64,000 nt of DNA, taken from NCBI RefSeq assembly GCF_023856365.1, contig NC_064536.1, positions 39,935,276 through 39,999,275 on the forward strand, in the 5' to 3' direction. Positions 22,040 to 34,069 of this stretch are shown here, piece after piece. The notes beneath the pieces are model-generated. The model made no database searches, was not told the origin of the DNA, and saw nothing but the letters and a program-made list of their open reading frames with translations. Origin of the DNA: Brienomyrus brachyistius (lineage: Eukaryota; Chordata; Actinopteri; Osteoglossiformes; Mormyridae). The translations under genes and the position numbers were made by a program. Position 1 is the stretch's first letter; each line of letters opens with the position of its first letter.

Positions 22040-22473
22040 GAATGTAATCATTGACATGCTGTGTGTTGGCATGAAGGAATAATTACTGAGCTTTAAGTTT
22101 TAAAAGAAGAGTGAAAGAGAAAGGCCAATTTGTTATATTTGTTTATCGGTCCAGAGGCTTACAGCTACTATTAGTAGCCTAATTTTCTTAATGTATCCAA
22201 TAACGAGTTTTTCTGTTTATGTAGCGGGGTGGGGTAGGGGGGAAAGGTGTTTAGGCATAGTCGGTTGATCCTCACTTTTGGGTGGAACAACCTTTAGCTG
22301 TTAGACAGGTACCAGTATATATAGGGGGAGGGAAATGGGTACCAAAGTTCAAGTTAAAGGGGTATGTTCAATACTTATTGTTGTGGGTGTAGTTTTTGAT
22401 ATTCAGATGTTATTTGTTTCTCTATCCTTTAATATTTCAAATGTGTTGGGAAGCTCATTTAGTGCTGTGTGTT
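22040..22473 (+). other. L1 inter-ORF spacer (copy 2)
   Basis: Long non-coding spacer between ORF1 and ORF2 with a G-rich patch (agcggggtggggtagggggg, near 22222-22241). No promoter assigned. Copy-3 equivalent: 61728-62161. Confidence 0.6.
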
Positions 22474-23066
22474 ATGTCTGGTGGAATAAGAATTAAAATT
22501 TCTTCTTGGAACTGCAGAGGACTACAAAAACTGGAGAAGGTAAAACAAGTAATGACTAGGGTGAAATCTATGCACTCTGATATCATGCTACTTCAGGAAA
22601 CACACCTGTTGTCTAGTCAAGAGGCGAAGATTAGGAGGAGGTGGCAGGGCAGTATATATTCTGCACCCTTCACCTCTCAGGCAAGAGGTGTTATGATTTT
22701 GATCCACAAATCTATACCATTCCATGTGACAAGGGTTATTAAAGACAAGGCGGGGAGATATATTATTTTACAGGGCACACTTATTACGGAAAAAATAATC
22801 CTGATAAATATCTATGCTCCAAACATTGACGACCCAAAGTTTTTTCATAATCTTTTTTTGACAGCATCATCTCTGTCTGGTAGCTTTATTATAGGAGGGG
22901 ATTTTAATTGTACATTGAATCCAGAATTGGATAGGAGCTCAGGTATTGATTTCTCGCATCCTAAAAGTAGACAAACTATTCAACATTTTATGAAAGAACT
23001 TGATCTGAGGGATATTTGGAGGGATATGAACCCCAAGGTCTTAAAATACTCCTGCTACTCAAATAC

Positions 23067-23100
<34 letters not shown>

Positions 23101-26100
23101 TTTCTGGCAATATGAGGTACAAAATAAAGGATTGTCACTACGATAGCATTTTAATATCTGACCATTCGCCAAACTCATTAATATATGAAGATTTAAGACT
23201 AAAAAGAGATCCCCCTAGATGGAGATTTAAACAAAAATAGACAATCAAATAAATATTTATTTTGAAACTAATACGGATTAAACGTCACCCTGCACAAGGT
23301 GGGAAGCATTTAAGGCCTACGTAAGAGGTCAGATTATTAGTTTTACAAGTTATAGAGCAAACCAAACTTATAAGAAAACAAAAAAGTTGGAGGCGGAGAT
23401 TGAGCTGCTTGAGGGAAAATACTTTCAAACCTTTTGTCCAAGAGTCCATCAAAAGCTTTTATTACTAAGAACACAGTATAACGAACTTTCTGCTTCTAAA
23501 GCAGCCTCACATCTTTTGCGTCTTAAACAATCATTCTATGACCAAGGGGAAAAGCCCGGGAAATTATTAGCCTGGCGCCTCCGACAATTACAAAATGAGA
23601 AAAACATTACTTCAGTTGTAAACAGTGATGGACAGATCATTGTTGACCCTCTAGGAATTAATGAAACTTTTAAGTTTTTTTTATGAAAAACTATACAGCT
23701 CAGACATAACACATATGGGACAAGAGCAAAATCTCTTCTTAGATACCCTTCAGATACCTAGCATTTCAGAACTAATAAGTGCAGACCTTAATACACCTAT
23801 AACAAAGGAGGAAATATCTATAGCAATAGATCATTTGAAAACAGGTAAAACCCCAGGCCCAGATGGGCTGCCGACAGAAATTTATAGGAAATTTAAAACT
23901 AAATTGCTGTCCCCTCTTTTTGACATGTTCGCGGATTCATTTGAGAAGGGAATCCTTCCGGCTTCATTAAGAGGAGCTCTGATAACTTTACTACCCAAAC
24001 CAGGTAAACCGTGCAATAAATGTGGAAACCTAAGACCAATAAGTCTTCTTAATGTGGATTTAAAGATACTTTGTAAAATTTTGGCTCGAAGACTGGAGAG
24101 ATTCTTACCTGATCTAATTCCCTGTGACCAGAATGGGTTTATTGCAGGTAGACAGGGATTTCATAATGTGAGACGAGTGTTGGATATTCTTCATAATCAG
24201 GAAGGAAAAACAGACAATGCTTTACTATCACTGGATGCCAAAAAGGCCTTTGATAGAGTTGAGTGGCCCTACTTATTTGAAATATTAAAAAGATTTGGCT
24301 GTGGGGATAATTTCTGTCGGTGGATTAGACTTCTATATAATGAACCATATGCTGAAATACTGACAAATGGAATTATATCTAAACCATTTGAAATTAAACG
24401 GGGATGTAGGCAAGGGTGCCCTTTGTCCCCCTTATTGTTTATTTTAGCAATTGAACCGTTTGCCATTGCGGTGCGGTCTCATAAAAACATAACTGGTTTA
24501 TCAGTAAATCAACAGGAACATAGAATTGCTTTATTTGCAGATGATGTCATCCTATTTTTGGAAAAACTGAAAGATTCTATCCCAGCCTTGTTGGATTTAT
24601 TACACACATTTGGACGGATATCAGGATATAAAGTGAACAAAGAAAAATCTTCATTAATGATACTTAACTCAGAAGAGAGAAGAAGTGCCGGAAATTCTTT
24701 CCAATTCAAAATGGTAGACTGTTTTACCTATCTCGGGATTAGGATAGTGCCATGTTTGAGAGACATTGTTGGAGCTAACTACACCCCTATGATAAATTCC
24801 ATCATCTCATCTGTAGATAGATGGAAACCCTTGCCCTTGTCACTTATAGCAAGAATTAATGTTCTTAAACTAAACATAATGCCCAAACTTCTGTACTTGT
24901 TCCAGAACATTCCATTGTCACCTCCTGCTAATTTATTCTCACACCTGAAAACAATTTTTGTACGTTTTTTGTGGAATAATAGACGACCGAGGCTGCGTTT
25001 ATCACTCTTGTACTTACCGTATGAAAGAGGAGGCCTCAAATGTCCCAATCCACTTTGGTACTATTGGGCAGCTCAATTGAGGACTATGATGTATTATTTT
25101 ACAGATAAATCCCTCCCGCCTTGGATGAATATTGAAAACTGCTCGGTACCTCTTCCCCTTCCCCAATACCTATATTCAGCAAAAGTCAAAATGTTGAAAA
25201 AAAAGACAAAAAATCCTATAGTCAGAAATATGATTATAATCTGGTATCAGGTTAAGAAATATCTGGGTGAATCCACCTCTCTCGCACGCTTCAGCCCAAT
25301 ATGGGGTAATCATTTTTTCCCTCCAGGCAGAGCAGACCCTGGTTTTAGGAAGTGGGCTGACAAAGGTTTAAAGACAATAGGGGACCTCATGGGATCAGAG
25401 GATGAGACTTTGATGTCATTTGAGGAGTTGATTGCCAAGTATGATATTCCATGCAAACATCGATTTAAATATCTACAAATGAGAAACTTTATTAGATTAT
25501 CTCAAAATCAATGCTTGTCAATCCCTCCGTTATCCACATTGGAAACAGAAATGAAAAAAGATTGCTTTGGAAAGGGAATAATCTCCAAACTATATAATAT
25601 ATTAGTAGAGGGTTCCCCTGAATCTTCTTTAGGGAAACTTAATGCCTGGAGGGAAGACTTACAGGAGGACTTATCCTCCGAAGACTGGGAGGAGGCATGT
25701 GCTGAAGCACAAACACAAACTACCAGTACCCGTCTTAAAGTACTGCAATATAATTGGCTAATGAGGACATATGTGACTCCAGAAAAGCTTAATAAGTATA
25801 ATGGTGATAGCCCAGACTTGTGTTTCAGGTGTGGAGAGGAGAAAGGGACATTCTTCCACTGTATCTGGGAATGCAATAAAGTACAATTGTTTTGGAAAGA
25901 GATCAAACAAGCTCTGGATACTATATTGGGTATACAATTAGATCTTGACCCTAAACTATTTATTTTAGGTTTATATCCTGATGGACATCTTATGTCTAGA
26001 AAGATAATTACCGCCATGGACTTATGTCTACTGTTAGCAAAAAGAGTCATAGCACTCTCATGGAGGAAGACCAGTAAACCAAAACTCATTAACTGGATAA

Positions 26101-26249
26101 AGGAACTGTCCACAACTTTACCTATGGAGAAAATTACTTACATTGTCAAGGGAAAACTGTCACTTTTTCAAAACATTTGGGGTCCCTTTATGCAATATAT
26201 GGAAAATGTGGATCTTAGTAGTATTGTGAATGAGGCAGATGAGATGTAA
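22474..26249 (+). pseudogene. L1 ORF2p endonuclease/reverse transcriptase, broken (copy 2)
   Basis: Endonuclease part from MSGGIRIKISSWN: SSWNCRGL, LLQETHL, NIYAPN, GGDFNC are all present; SDHSP follows after the break. A run of 30 T (23069-23098) replaces the stretch expected to hold the SRIDYFL motif and throws the frame. A TAG (23238-23240) and a small deletion break the linker. A T8 run (23675-23682) is one base too long and shifts frame again. From there an 862-codon frame runs to 26249 with the RT motifs GPDGLPTEIY, LLPKPGK, AFDRVEW, GCRQGCPLSPLLF and FADDVILF, and a C-terminal CCHC-type finger (CFRCGEE ... HCIWEC). RT itself looks intact; the full protein is not. Confidence 0.9.
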
Positions 26250-26384
26250 TTGATGTCGGCCCTCTGCAGCTTCCTAAACTAAATAAATTTGAGTTTGTAA
26301 TTTTGAACAATACAGAACAGTACAATTGAGGTGGAGTTGAGCAACCCTTGGAAAATAGAGAAACTTATTTGTTGTTGGGGTTTT

Positions 26385-26415
<31 letters not shown>

Positions 26416-26695
26416 TTTTTTATGTTTTTTGGGGTTTTTTTTGGGCTTTGTGTTTTTCTTTTATTTGATTAAGTTATTATTTACAGGTCATATTTTGTAC
26501 TTCCACCTAAATATTTTTCTATCATCTTTTAAATGTCTGATTTGCAAGGAAGGTTGATTGATTGTTATACAATAATTTAGTTGCCTTGGATGCTCCTTTC
26601 GATGTGGAAGCACTCAAACTTCTGTAATTTCTGTATTTTTTAAAATTTTAATAAAGATATTGTTGGAAAAAAAAAGGCCTAGATGAGGTGAATGA

Positions 26696-27540
26696 ATGGG
26701 CTTGTCACTGTGTGGGATGGCCACACCCCTTAAGTACTATGGCCTTACTTGTAAACATATCCAGTCCTGTGATACAGGCCCTCTCATATTCCCTCTATAC
26801 ATGCTTCCTTTGCGCTCTATTTGTGAACGTTATTATGTAAAATATCATTGCTATGCTGGTGATACGCAGCTCTATCTGCCATTAAAACCTGGTGACTGCT
26901 GCTCTCTGGTGGCCCTTTCTAACTGTATGGAGGATATTAAGAACAGGACAGCAATGACTTTCGTCCAGATTAATGAAAACAAGACAGAGGTAATGAGTTT
27001 TGGTCACTGTTCATGATCTCAGAGAACAATTAGGGCCTCATTCAGAAAACTTCCAGTCACATACTAAAAATCTTGGTGTCATCTTTGATTCATCACTGAG
27101 TTTGATAAACAAATAAATGCTGTTGTGAAGGGGTGTTTCTGTCAGCTGAGTTCAATAGCCTGGCTTAAACCACACCTTTCAGCCAAAGACCTGGAGAGTT
27201 ACTCCTGCTTTTATCCTGATTGGGTTACTGCCGTTCTCTGTACCCAGGTTTACCAGAAGCATCTTTATTCTGACTACACCTTGTTCAAAACGGTGCTACC
27301 AGGCTCTCAACAAAAAATAGACACCAAATTTCCCCTGTGTTGGCTGCATTGCATTGGCTACCTGTTAAGTTTTGAGAATTTCTGAGAATACAGTTTAAAG
27401 ATTTCTTATTTCTTTCTAAGGCGATACATGGCATAGGTCCCCAGTCCGTCTCGGAGCTAATTCAGCCTTACACCGCTTCTTATTAGATGCATCTCTGTAC
27501 TGACCCTGCACACACAGGAACACATTTTATTTATCTATTT
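26696..27540 (+). pseudogene. L2-type LINE reverse transcriptase relic, copy 2
   Basis: Copy of the relic at 3934-4780, here starting just after the L1. The YADD box is YAGDT. A 21-bp duplication seen in copy 1 (aaatacaaataaatgctgtt near 4350) is absent, and one extra C changes the frame near 27330. Confidence 0.8.
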
Positions 27541-27895
27541 AATCTGACTATTCTGCTTTGCACATCATGTATTTAACATTTATAGTGATTTTATATTTAT
27601 TACTAGATTATTGTATAACTTTTGCACTGTTTTTTGAACTTGGTTGTTGCTTAGTCTTGTTTTTCCATGGAGCACCATTATACCAAACAGAATTCCTTGT
27701 AGGGTCAACCTACTTGGCAATAAACCACAGTCTGATTCTGATTATTTTTTGTGTAACATTGTGTAACATTGGCCAATGTCTCTACTTTTACTATATATTT
27801 ATATTATTTTGACCTACAGCACTTTGGCACAACATAGATTGTTTTTAAATGTTCTATAGAAATAAAAATAATTCAACTTGATATAGAAACGTATT
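27541..27895 (+). repeat. LINE 3' tails, copy 2
   Basis: Same nested L2-type ends as 4781-5150, including 'ggcaataaaccacagtctg' and a terminal 'ctatagaaataaaaataattcaac'. Confidence 0.6.
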
Positions 27896-28963
27896 TCAAG
27901 TCATCCATCTTGCCGAGATGGGGGTTGCGCTGTGACCCCTGGTGGACAAATTATGCAGCAACAGTACTCATATCATGGTTGAAAGTTCTGTCTTCAGTCT
28001 CTCTGTTTCTTTTTAGTTATCATTAATTGGCCATTATAAACCAAATGCTGATAGCGATTTATCACAGACTCCTGCATTAATGAATTAAAATATTCATGAT
28101 GAATAAAGAAGATGAATTGGCGCTAATGTGTATTTTTACTGTGTTATTGATAAGATAAATATTACAGTACACGGATCGCTCTGGTGTCTCAGAAATTGTC
28201 TCCATTTTTTCATACCAATTTATCATTAGTACAGTAGTGCTTGCAGTTCACAAATGCTTTGGCCTACAAACAATTTGGTTCGTAAAAACTAAATTTGGTC
28301 AATGAACAAACTCGACCAGATTCCTTTTTTTATACTAGTGTAACACCGGCGGGGCGGGGCGCATATCCCAGCATGCCCCGAGTACAATTGTAAATAGAAG
28401 GACCACGACAGGCACCCAACAAGCACCGAACCCAAATACACAGATGGAAAACACAATGTTGTCAGAAGCTGAACTGCGAAATGCAGATGCAGTGATAGAT
28501 TTACACAAACTAAATACACGTTAGGAGCGGACAGGGTATACACACAAGACATGGGCAAAGTGTAAAGTGAGGTAGACCTTCAACAGCACGTCAGTCCATT
28601 GCAGGGCAATGGAAGCTGGAGAAATGCCATGTGAACAGCAGAAATGTGGTCATACAGGATGTGAGGGTGAGACTGTGTGCTGTATACAGAGGGTCTGACC
28701 TCACGGCTTTGTTTCAGTCTTTAGTATTGTGATGACATTGTGATAGCCCAGTGATAACTATACTGGATGGGTGGTACCCCTTCAAAGAGCAAGGGGAGAT
28801 GGGATACCATTGTGGTATGCAAGCAGGTCCTCAGGGTTGTCACACATGTTTTTCTGAGGTGTACACTGCTGGTTGCTTGAGCCCCTGGATGAGACACTGG
28901 TCAGTGCCCTGCAGAATCGCTGTGGGCAGTGTGAGGACTTCTGCCCTCTCAGTTAAACAATAG

Positions 28964-30216
28964 GTGCAGGGACTGAGTCAAATGAGTCTCTCTGCATCCT
29001 GCTTAATGATATCAAGGGGTTGTGTAGGCGTGTCTGTGCTCACATGGCTCTATCAGTACAGAGTGAACTGGCCAGGGATCAGTTTATCTAGACACTTAAC
29101 CCCAGATAGCTCACATTCAGACACAGCCAACCCCTCTGCGTCCCTAGACGAGGCCCTGGAACTGGCTTTGGAGAGAGAAATTGTGGGCAGCGAGGTGGCG
29201 GGGAACGAGGCGGGAGAAATCAACCAAGCTGTAAACGCCAAAGGGCTTGGAGGACCCAGGCCCTCAGGTTTACTTCCTGGAGGCAGACTGCCTGTAGGCT
29301 GACAGGCAGCAGCACCCCCCCCCCACCCCTCAATCCTCAGACAGTGTCCCAAGTTCACCGCCACCCAGGGTTCCGCCAAGGGCACGCATAGCCGGGAAGA
29401 TGTGGGCCAACAAGGTTAATTTCCGGAACTTCCTTGTTGACACCGGGGAGGTGGCCCTGCTGCCACCTGCTGCAGAGGTGGTGACTACGGATTGGACTCA
29501 CAGAGGCAACTTCTGTCACATACCCACCATAGTGATGTGAGTCGCATGTACTGCCCTAGTCCATACAGGTTCCACTGCAACCCTGGTGAGACCAGACACT
29601 GTCTAGAACTGACATTGGTGCAGGTGAGAACAATGACTGGTGACCTGGCCCCTTTAAGAGGGACGGGGTTGTTCCCTTTTGACATGGGGGGTTTAGTTGT
29701 GAATAGTAACTATGTGGATGGCTGACATGCTCGATCCCTCCATCCTGGGCCTGAATTTCCCCCGGAGCACGGCATGTGTGCTGGACTTTGGGCACAACAT
29801 GCTGAGATTCCCTGCGGTCCATGTGTACAGTGGGGCCGCTGGCCCCGCAGCCTCTGCAGCTGACTGCCCACCCCTTACTGCCACTGGGCCTGTACCTCCA
29901 CATCAGCTAGAGATCCCTTCCTCTGCTACAGTCACATGGGCCCCTGAGCCCACATGTGTCCCCTCCAGTGTAGCGCTGCAGCCTCACTCACTTCACTGGA
30001 GTCTAACGGGGTTTATCAGAGCGACTTACCTGAAGCTGCCATTGGAGGAGCCCATGATGACCACACGGTTGCCCTTGTGCCACTGCAATCCCACTGCCCT
30101 GGTCCTCTACCTCACACCATTGATCCCCTGCCCCACCCATACGGTTGTGTGCCTCTTCAGGTTTGCAGCCTCCTCCTGCACTGAGCGGCCATTTCAGAAG
30201 TTTAATTATTTAATTA
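28964..30216 (+). pseudogene. Gypsy-type gag/protease relic, copy 2
   Basis: Copy of 6215-7480. The active-site stretch is closer to functional here (NFLVDTGEVALLPP, DTG at 29439-29447). The C tract near 29316 has ten C instead of nine, which puts the gag-like part and the protease part in different frames. Confidence 0.75.
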
Positions 30217-30926
30217 TACAGTAATACACACGTTTCCAACCATTAAAAACATTATCCAGACTTAAAGTCACTTGAATAAAAATATTTAAAAACTTGTTAG
30301 CATTTCAATATAGTATCTGGTTGGACTGTGTACTTCCTCTTTGTTTACATGGTTAACATAACACTCACAGCACAAAGTATGCTGTCCTCAGCATTCGTAT
30401 CTCCGCAACATTCCAAAGATCCATCATAGGCCTTTAGTCTAAAAACAAGCTAAAATGGTCACTGAGAACCTTTGCGTCCATTGATTTCCATCAGCTGTGT
30501 TTGGAAAGTTCGAAAGAATTTCTGAGGCTACTGAACAGAGCCAGGGTTGCCAGCTCTCACCCATCTGGTGTGACACTCACACCTTCAGACTCTCACGCTC
30601 ACGCAAGAAATCTTATTAAATCTATATTATTTCATTATAAACCTAAAATTCGCTATATCAAATGCACTGGGGTACTTTGAAAACCCTGCAAACTATTTAC
30701 AAGGTAATAAAACTGTTACGTACATGTAAATCTGTGTGCATACTTGTTTCAAACTGAAAATCTTATGCCAGCCAGCTAAACAAATTAGACAACCCTGCTA
30801 CAGGGCTCTCTGTTCAGTTTTCGCTGAATGCTAAGGCTTCCCAGGCAAGCTACTGACCCTCCAAATTTCACAGACCTCTCGGCCACCCAGTAATCTGTAA
30901 CTTTAGTGCTGAAAGCCTGACAGTGA

Positions 30927-31475
30927 GTGTATCATGTGAGGCAGCTGTGGAAATACAGACTCTCGTCTGTGCCACAAAAAACCTTCTACAGCGGCAATGT
31001 GGGATCTGTGCTCTCCGGGAGCATAACTGCTCGGTACGGCAGCTCCAGCTCTGAGGGCCGCCGAGTCCCGCTGAGGGTGATACGATGCGCCCAGAGAATC
31101 ACCAGGACAGAACTGCCGCCCTGCATAAGTCCCCGGGGCCTTATGGCCGGGACTGAGAGGCCGAGGAGAAGCTTCTACCCCCGGCCAGTAGGATCATTAA
31201 CATCACAGATTAAAAGCTAAAATATGCTATAACTACAATCTGTACTTTAAACATTTCTACATATTTTTTATACATTTTCATCTTTACTTTTTATATACCT
31301 TTTATTGTTATATTTTCTTATTATCTTTCTGTAGTTTCAGTTAATTCACGTTGTTTAATTTTGATGTCCTTTTACTAGTGTGTTTATTACACCGACTGGA
31401 GTAACGACAATTTCATTTCGCTGCCAGTGTACCACTACATTTGTACGACAAATAAAAATCTTGAATTTATTGTGT
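30927..31475 (+). pseudogene. L2-type LINE 3' end
   Basis: Translation from 30927 gives TFYSGNVGSVLSGSITARYG, LRVIRCAQRITRTELPP and SFYPRPVGSL, the C-terminal end of fish L2-like ORF2. An AT-rich 3' UTR follows, ending gacaaataaaaatcttgaa. 5' truncated, as is usual for LINEs. Confidence 0.75.
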
Positions 31476-31494
31476 TACCCCCATCACATTATTT

Positions 31495-32895
31495 AATGTG
31501 TTCCTCATGAATTTCATTGTTTTCCTCAAAATAAACACGTATTCCAATTTTGGTTCTTGCAACACATTTCCAAAAAAGTTGGGACAGGAGCGATTTAGGG
31601 CCAGTAGTGAGGTAAATTGGTTAAATAATGATGTGATTTGAAACAAGTGATGTCAACAGGTGATTGTAATTATGATTTGGTACAAAAGCAGCACAAATAC
31701 GTGAGAAAATTATTGAAATGTTTAAAAACAATGTTCCTCAAAGAACGACAGGAAGAGATTTGGATATTTCACCTTCATCAGTGCATACCATAATTAAAAG
31801 ATTGAAGGAATCTGAAGCAATTTCAGTGCGTAAAGGACAAGGAAGCAAGCCTAAGTTGAACTACCGTGATCTCCGATCCCTCAGCATCCCACTGCATCAA
31901 GAATCGTCATTCATCTATAAGCGATATGACCACATATGACTACTTTGGCAAACCTTTGTCAAGTACCACAATACGTAGTTACATCCACAAATGCCAGTTA
32001 AAACTGTACTGTGCCAAAAGCAAGCCCCATCTTAACAGTGTCCAGAAGCGCCGTCGGCTTCTCTGGGCTCAGAACGCATCTGAGTTGGACCATCACACAG
32101 TGAAAACGTGTACTGTGGTCAGATGAATCAGTATTTCAGGTATTTTTTGTGAGAAATGGATGCCGTGTGCTCCAGACCAAAGAAGAAAAGGATCACCCAG
32201 ACTGTTACCAGCAATAAGTCCAAAAGCCAGGGTCTGTCATGGTATGGGGTTGTGTCAGTGCCCTTGGCAAAGGTAACTTGCAGTTCTGTGATGGCACCAT
32301 TAATGCTGAAAAGTACATAGAGATTTTGGAGCACAATATGTTACCTTCAAGAAGACATTTTTTCCAGGGACGCCCATGCATTTTTCAACAAACAATGCGA
32401 AACCACATTCTGCACACATTACAAAGTCCTGGCTGAGGAAGAGGGTATGGGTACTTGACTGCCTGCAGTCCCGACCTCTCTCCAATAGAGAATGTGTGGT
32501 TCATTTTGAAGCGCAATATGTGACAACGAAGACCCCGTACTGTTGTCCGCTTTAAGACTTGTTTGCAGGAAGAATGGGACAAAATTACACCTGAAACACT
32601 ACATCACTTGGTGTCTTCAGTCCCTAAATGTCTTTTAAGTGTTGTGAAAAGGAATGGCGACATTACAAAGTACTAAATGCTTTACTGTCCCAACTTTTTT
32701 TGAAATGTGTTCTAAGAACCAAAATTGGAATACGTGTTTGAAAAAGAACAATGAAATTCACGAGGAACACATTAAATAATGTGCTGTTGTATTGTTTTCA
32801 ATGTAATACAGGTCAAAGATAATTTAACAAAGTGCTGTTTTCAGTTTGATTTTCATTTTACATACCATCCCAACTTTTTCTGATTTGGGGTTGTA
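31495..32895 (+). mobile_element. Dead Tc1-type DNA transposon with long inverted repeats
   Basis: Inverted repeats of about 100 bp at 31495-31597 and 32683-32783 (cacattatttaatgtg ... ccaattttggttct ... agttgggacag). The right side continues to 'gatttggggttgta' near 32895, a known end of this fish family; the matching left end is missing. It encloses a transposase relic. Confidence 0.75.
31718..32660 (+). pseudogene. Tc1-family transposase relic
   Basis: The N-terminal paired-type helix-turn-helix is readable (NVPQRTTGRDLDISPSSVHT, IIKRLKESEAISVRKGQGS). The DDE domain survives in pieces: WSDES (first D), VMVWGCVSALGKGNL, a second site now NNAKPHSA where DNAKPH is expected (D to N), and SPDLSPIENVW with the last acidic residue kept. 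Frameshifts occur near 31870, 32130, 32215 and 32450. Confidence 0.8.
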
Positions 32896-33654
32896 AAATG
32901 TGAACACAAAAGCTTTTTTTGTGTGAACATTATAAAACAGATTAATTCGTATTAAACAATTTCAAAGACATAGACATCTAATATGTGTGTGTCTGTGAGA
33001 GAGAGCATTTCAATGAATGCCTATAGTTCAATATTTGTTATATGTGCTGAATTTCATGGTCATCATTTTGGAAAAAAAGCTACCTAAACCATACGGGACT
33101 TAGAAATAGGTTAAAACTGACAGGACGATACCAGATATCAAATTGTATAGTTAGGATGAATGTACTGTTAAACATCAGCACCATTGGAGGAGTCATGCAT
33201 GGTGAGGCAGGGGGATATCTGTACATTAATGGGCGATGCATTACTGGGGATCTTTGGCGCCACCTTTTGACCAGTTACAGTCGTCATCAACATTAAAAAA
33301 ACATTTCCATTTCCACTGCGTGAAAAAACAAATTGCACCCTATTTATAGAGTGGGAGACTACTTTTTGCAAGGATTTATATCTCCTGAAATTGCTTCTTC
33401 ACAGATAAACACCAGAATGTTCTTTTCCCAGATGGTAGTAGGGACAAAATCTCCTACCACTGATAATTCTGACCATACACAAATTTTTATTTTTCTGCGT
33501 CTTGCGATTTTACCGTATCAAAAATAACCAGTAAATCCTATTATTATCCTGCTACCCCCACTCTACCAAAACTCATGAAATGATATGATACATTTGGAGG
33601 AGGAAGATTTCTAATTGATCCTTTATACCCACCAACCAGACCAGTATAAGAAGC

Positions 33655-33660
33655 TGTATG
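33655..33660. repeat. Target-site duplication, left of palindrome
   Basis: tgtatg, matched at 48385-48390; single-copy tgtacg at 7731-7736 in the empty site. Confidence 0.85.
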
Positions 33661-33700
33661 AGAGAGAGGAACAATGCCGGATCCATCAAATTGACAGGTC

Positions 33701-33766
33701 GGGTCAAAAGGTCACTTGTGGGCGGGGCTTGTGTAGGCGGGGCTGTGGTGGTACGATGTGACGTCA
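33701..33766 (+). promoter_or_regulatory. Promoter-like sites at the left TIR tip
   Basis: Within the first 106 bp of the element: a direct repeat gggtca-aa-aggtca (33701-33714, DR2 nuclear-receptor type), two GC boxes (gggcgggg 33720-33727, aggcggggc 33735-33743) and a full CRE, tgacgtca (33759-33766). They face the 106-codon ORF. Function is inferred from motif only. Confidence 0.5.
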
Positions 33767-33777
33767 CGGGAGTTGTA

Positions 33778-33935
33778 TTTATTTATTATTTATTTCATTA
33801 TTTATTTATTAAATTATTTATTTATTAAATTATTTATTATTTATTTTTAATTATTATTTATTATTATTATAAATTATTTTTAATGATTTATTTAATTATA
33901 ATTTTATTTTAAAATTATATTGAGGAGAGTGCTAT
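33778..33935. repeat. (TTTA)n-rich AT tract, left arm
   Basis: Only A and T for about 150 bp in tttatttatt-type repeats, followed by a duplicated ttgaggagagtgct motif. Mirror copy at 48110-48268. Confidence 0.8.
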
Positions 33936-34069
33936 ATTGAGGAGAGTGCTTATGAGTGTGTGTGTGTGTTATTTTAATAAGTTGGAGAGTGCTTATGAGT
34001 GTGTGTGTTATTTTAATAAGTTATTATTTTGTCGGGCACAGCCGGGGCCGAGCGGGGGTGGGTTACCTG

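Larger units (their letters stand above)
20990..26671 (+). mobile_element. Full-length L1/Tx1-like non-LTR retrotransposon, copy 2
   Basis: About 5.7 kb with a 111-bp 5' leader, ORF1, a spacer, ORF2 and a 3' UTR ending aataaagatattgttgg plus an A run. A 17-bp target duplication flanks it. ORF1 is open; ORF2 is broken in several places, so the element is not autonomous. The 3' UTR holds a (TTTA)n run near 26388-26420. It is shared with copy 3 and absent from copy 1. Confidence 0.93.
30348..33516. other. Block present in copy 2 but not in copy 1
   Basis: Copy 1 reads tgttta-aaaataacc (near 7597) where copy 2 has 3.2 kb. No clear target duplication is seen, so it may be an insertion or a deletion in copy 1. 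It contains an unassigned repeat (30348-30900), an L2 tail, a Tc1 element and unassigned AT-rich sequence (32900-33516). Confidence 0.65.

Noticed and set aside
25508..26113. 201-codon minus ORF inside L1 ORF2
   Set aside because: Antisense shadow of the RT C-terminal region; the sense frame has clear motifs.
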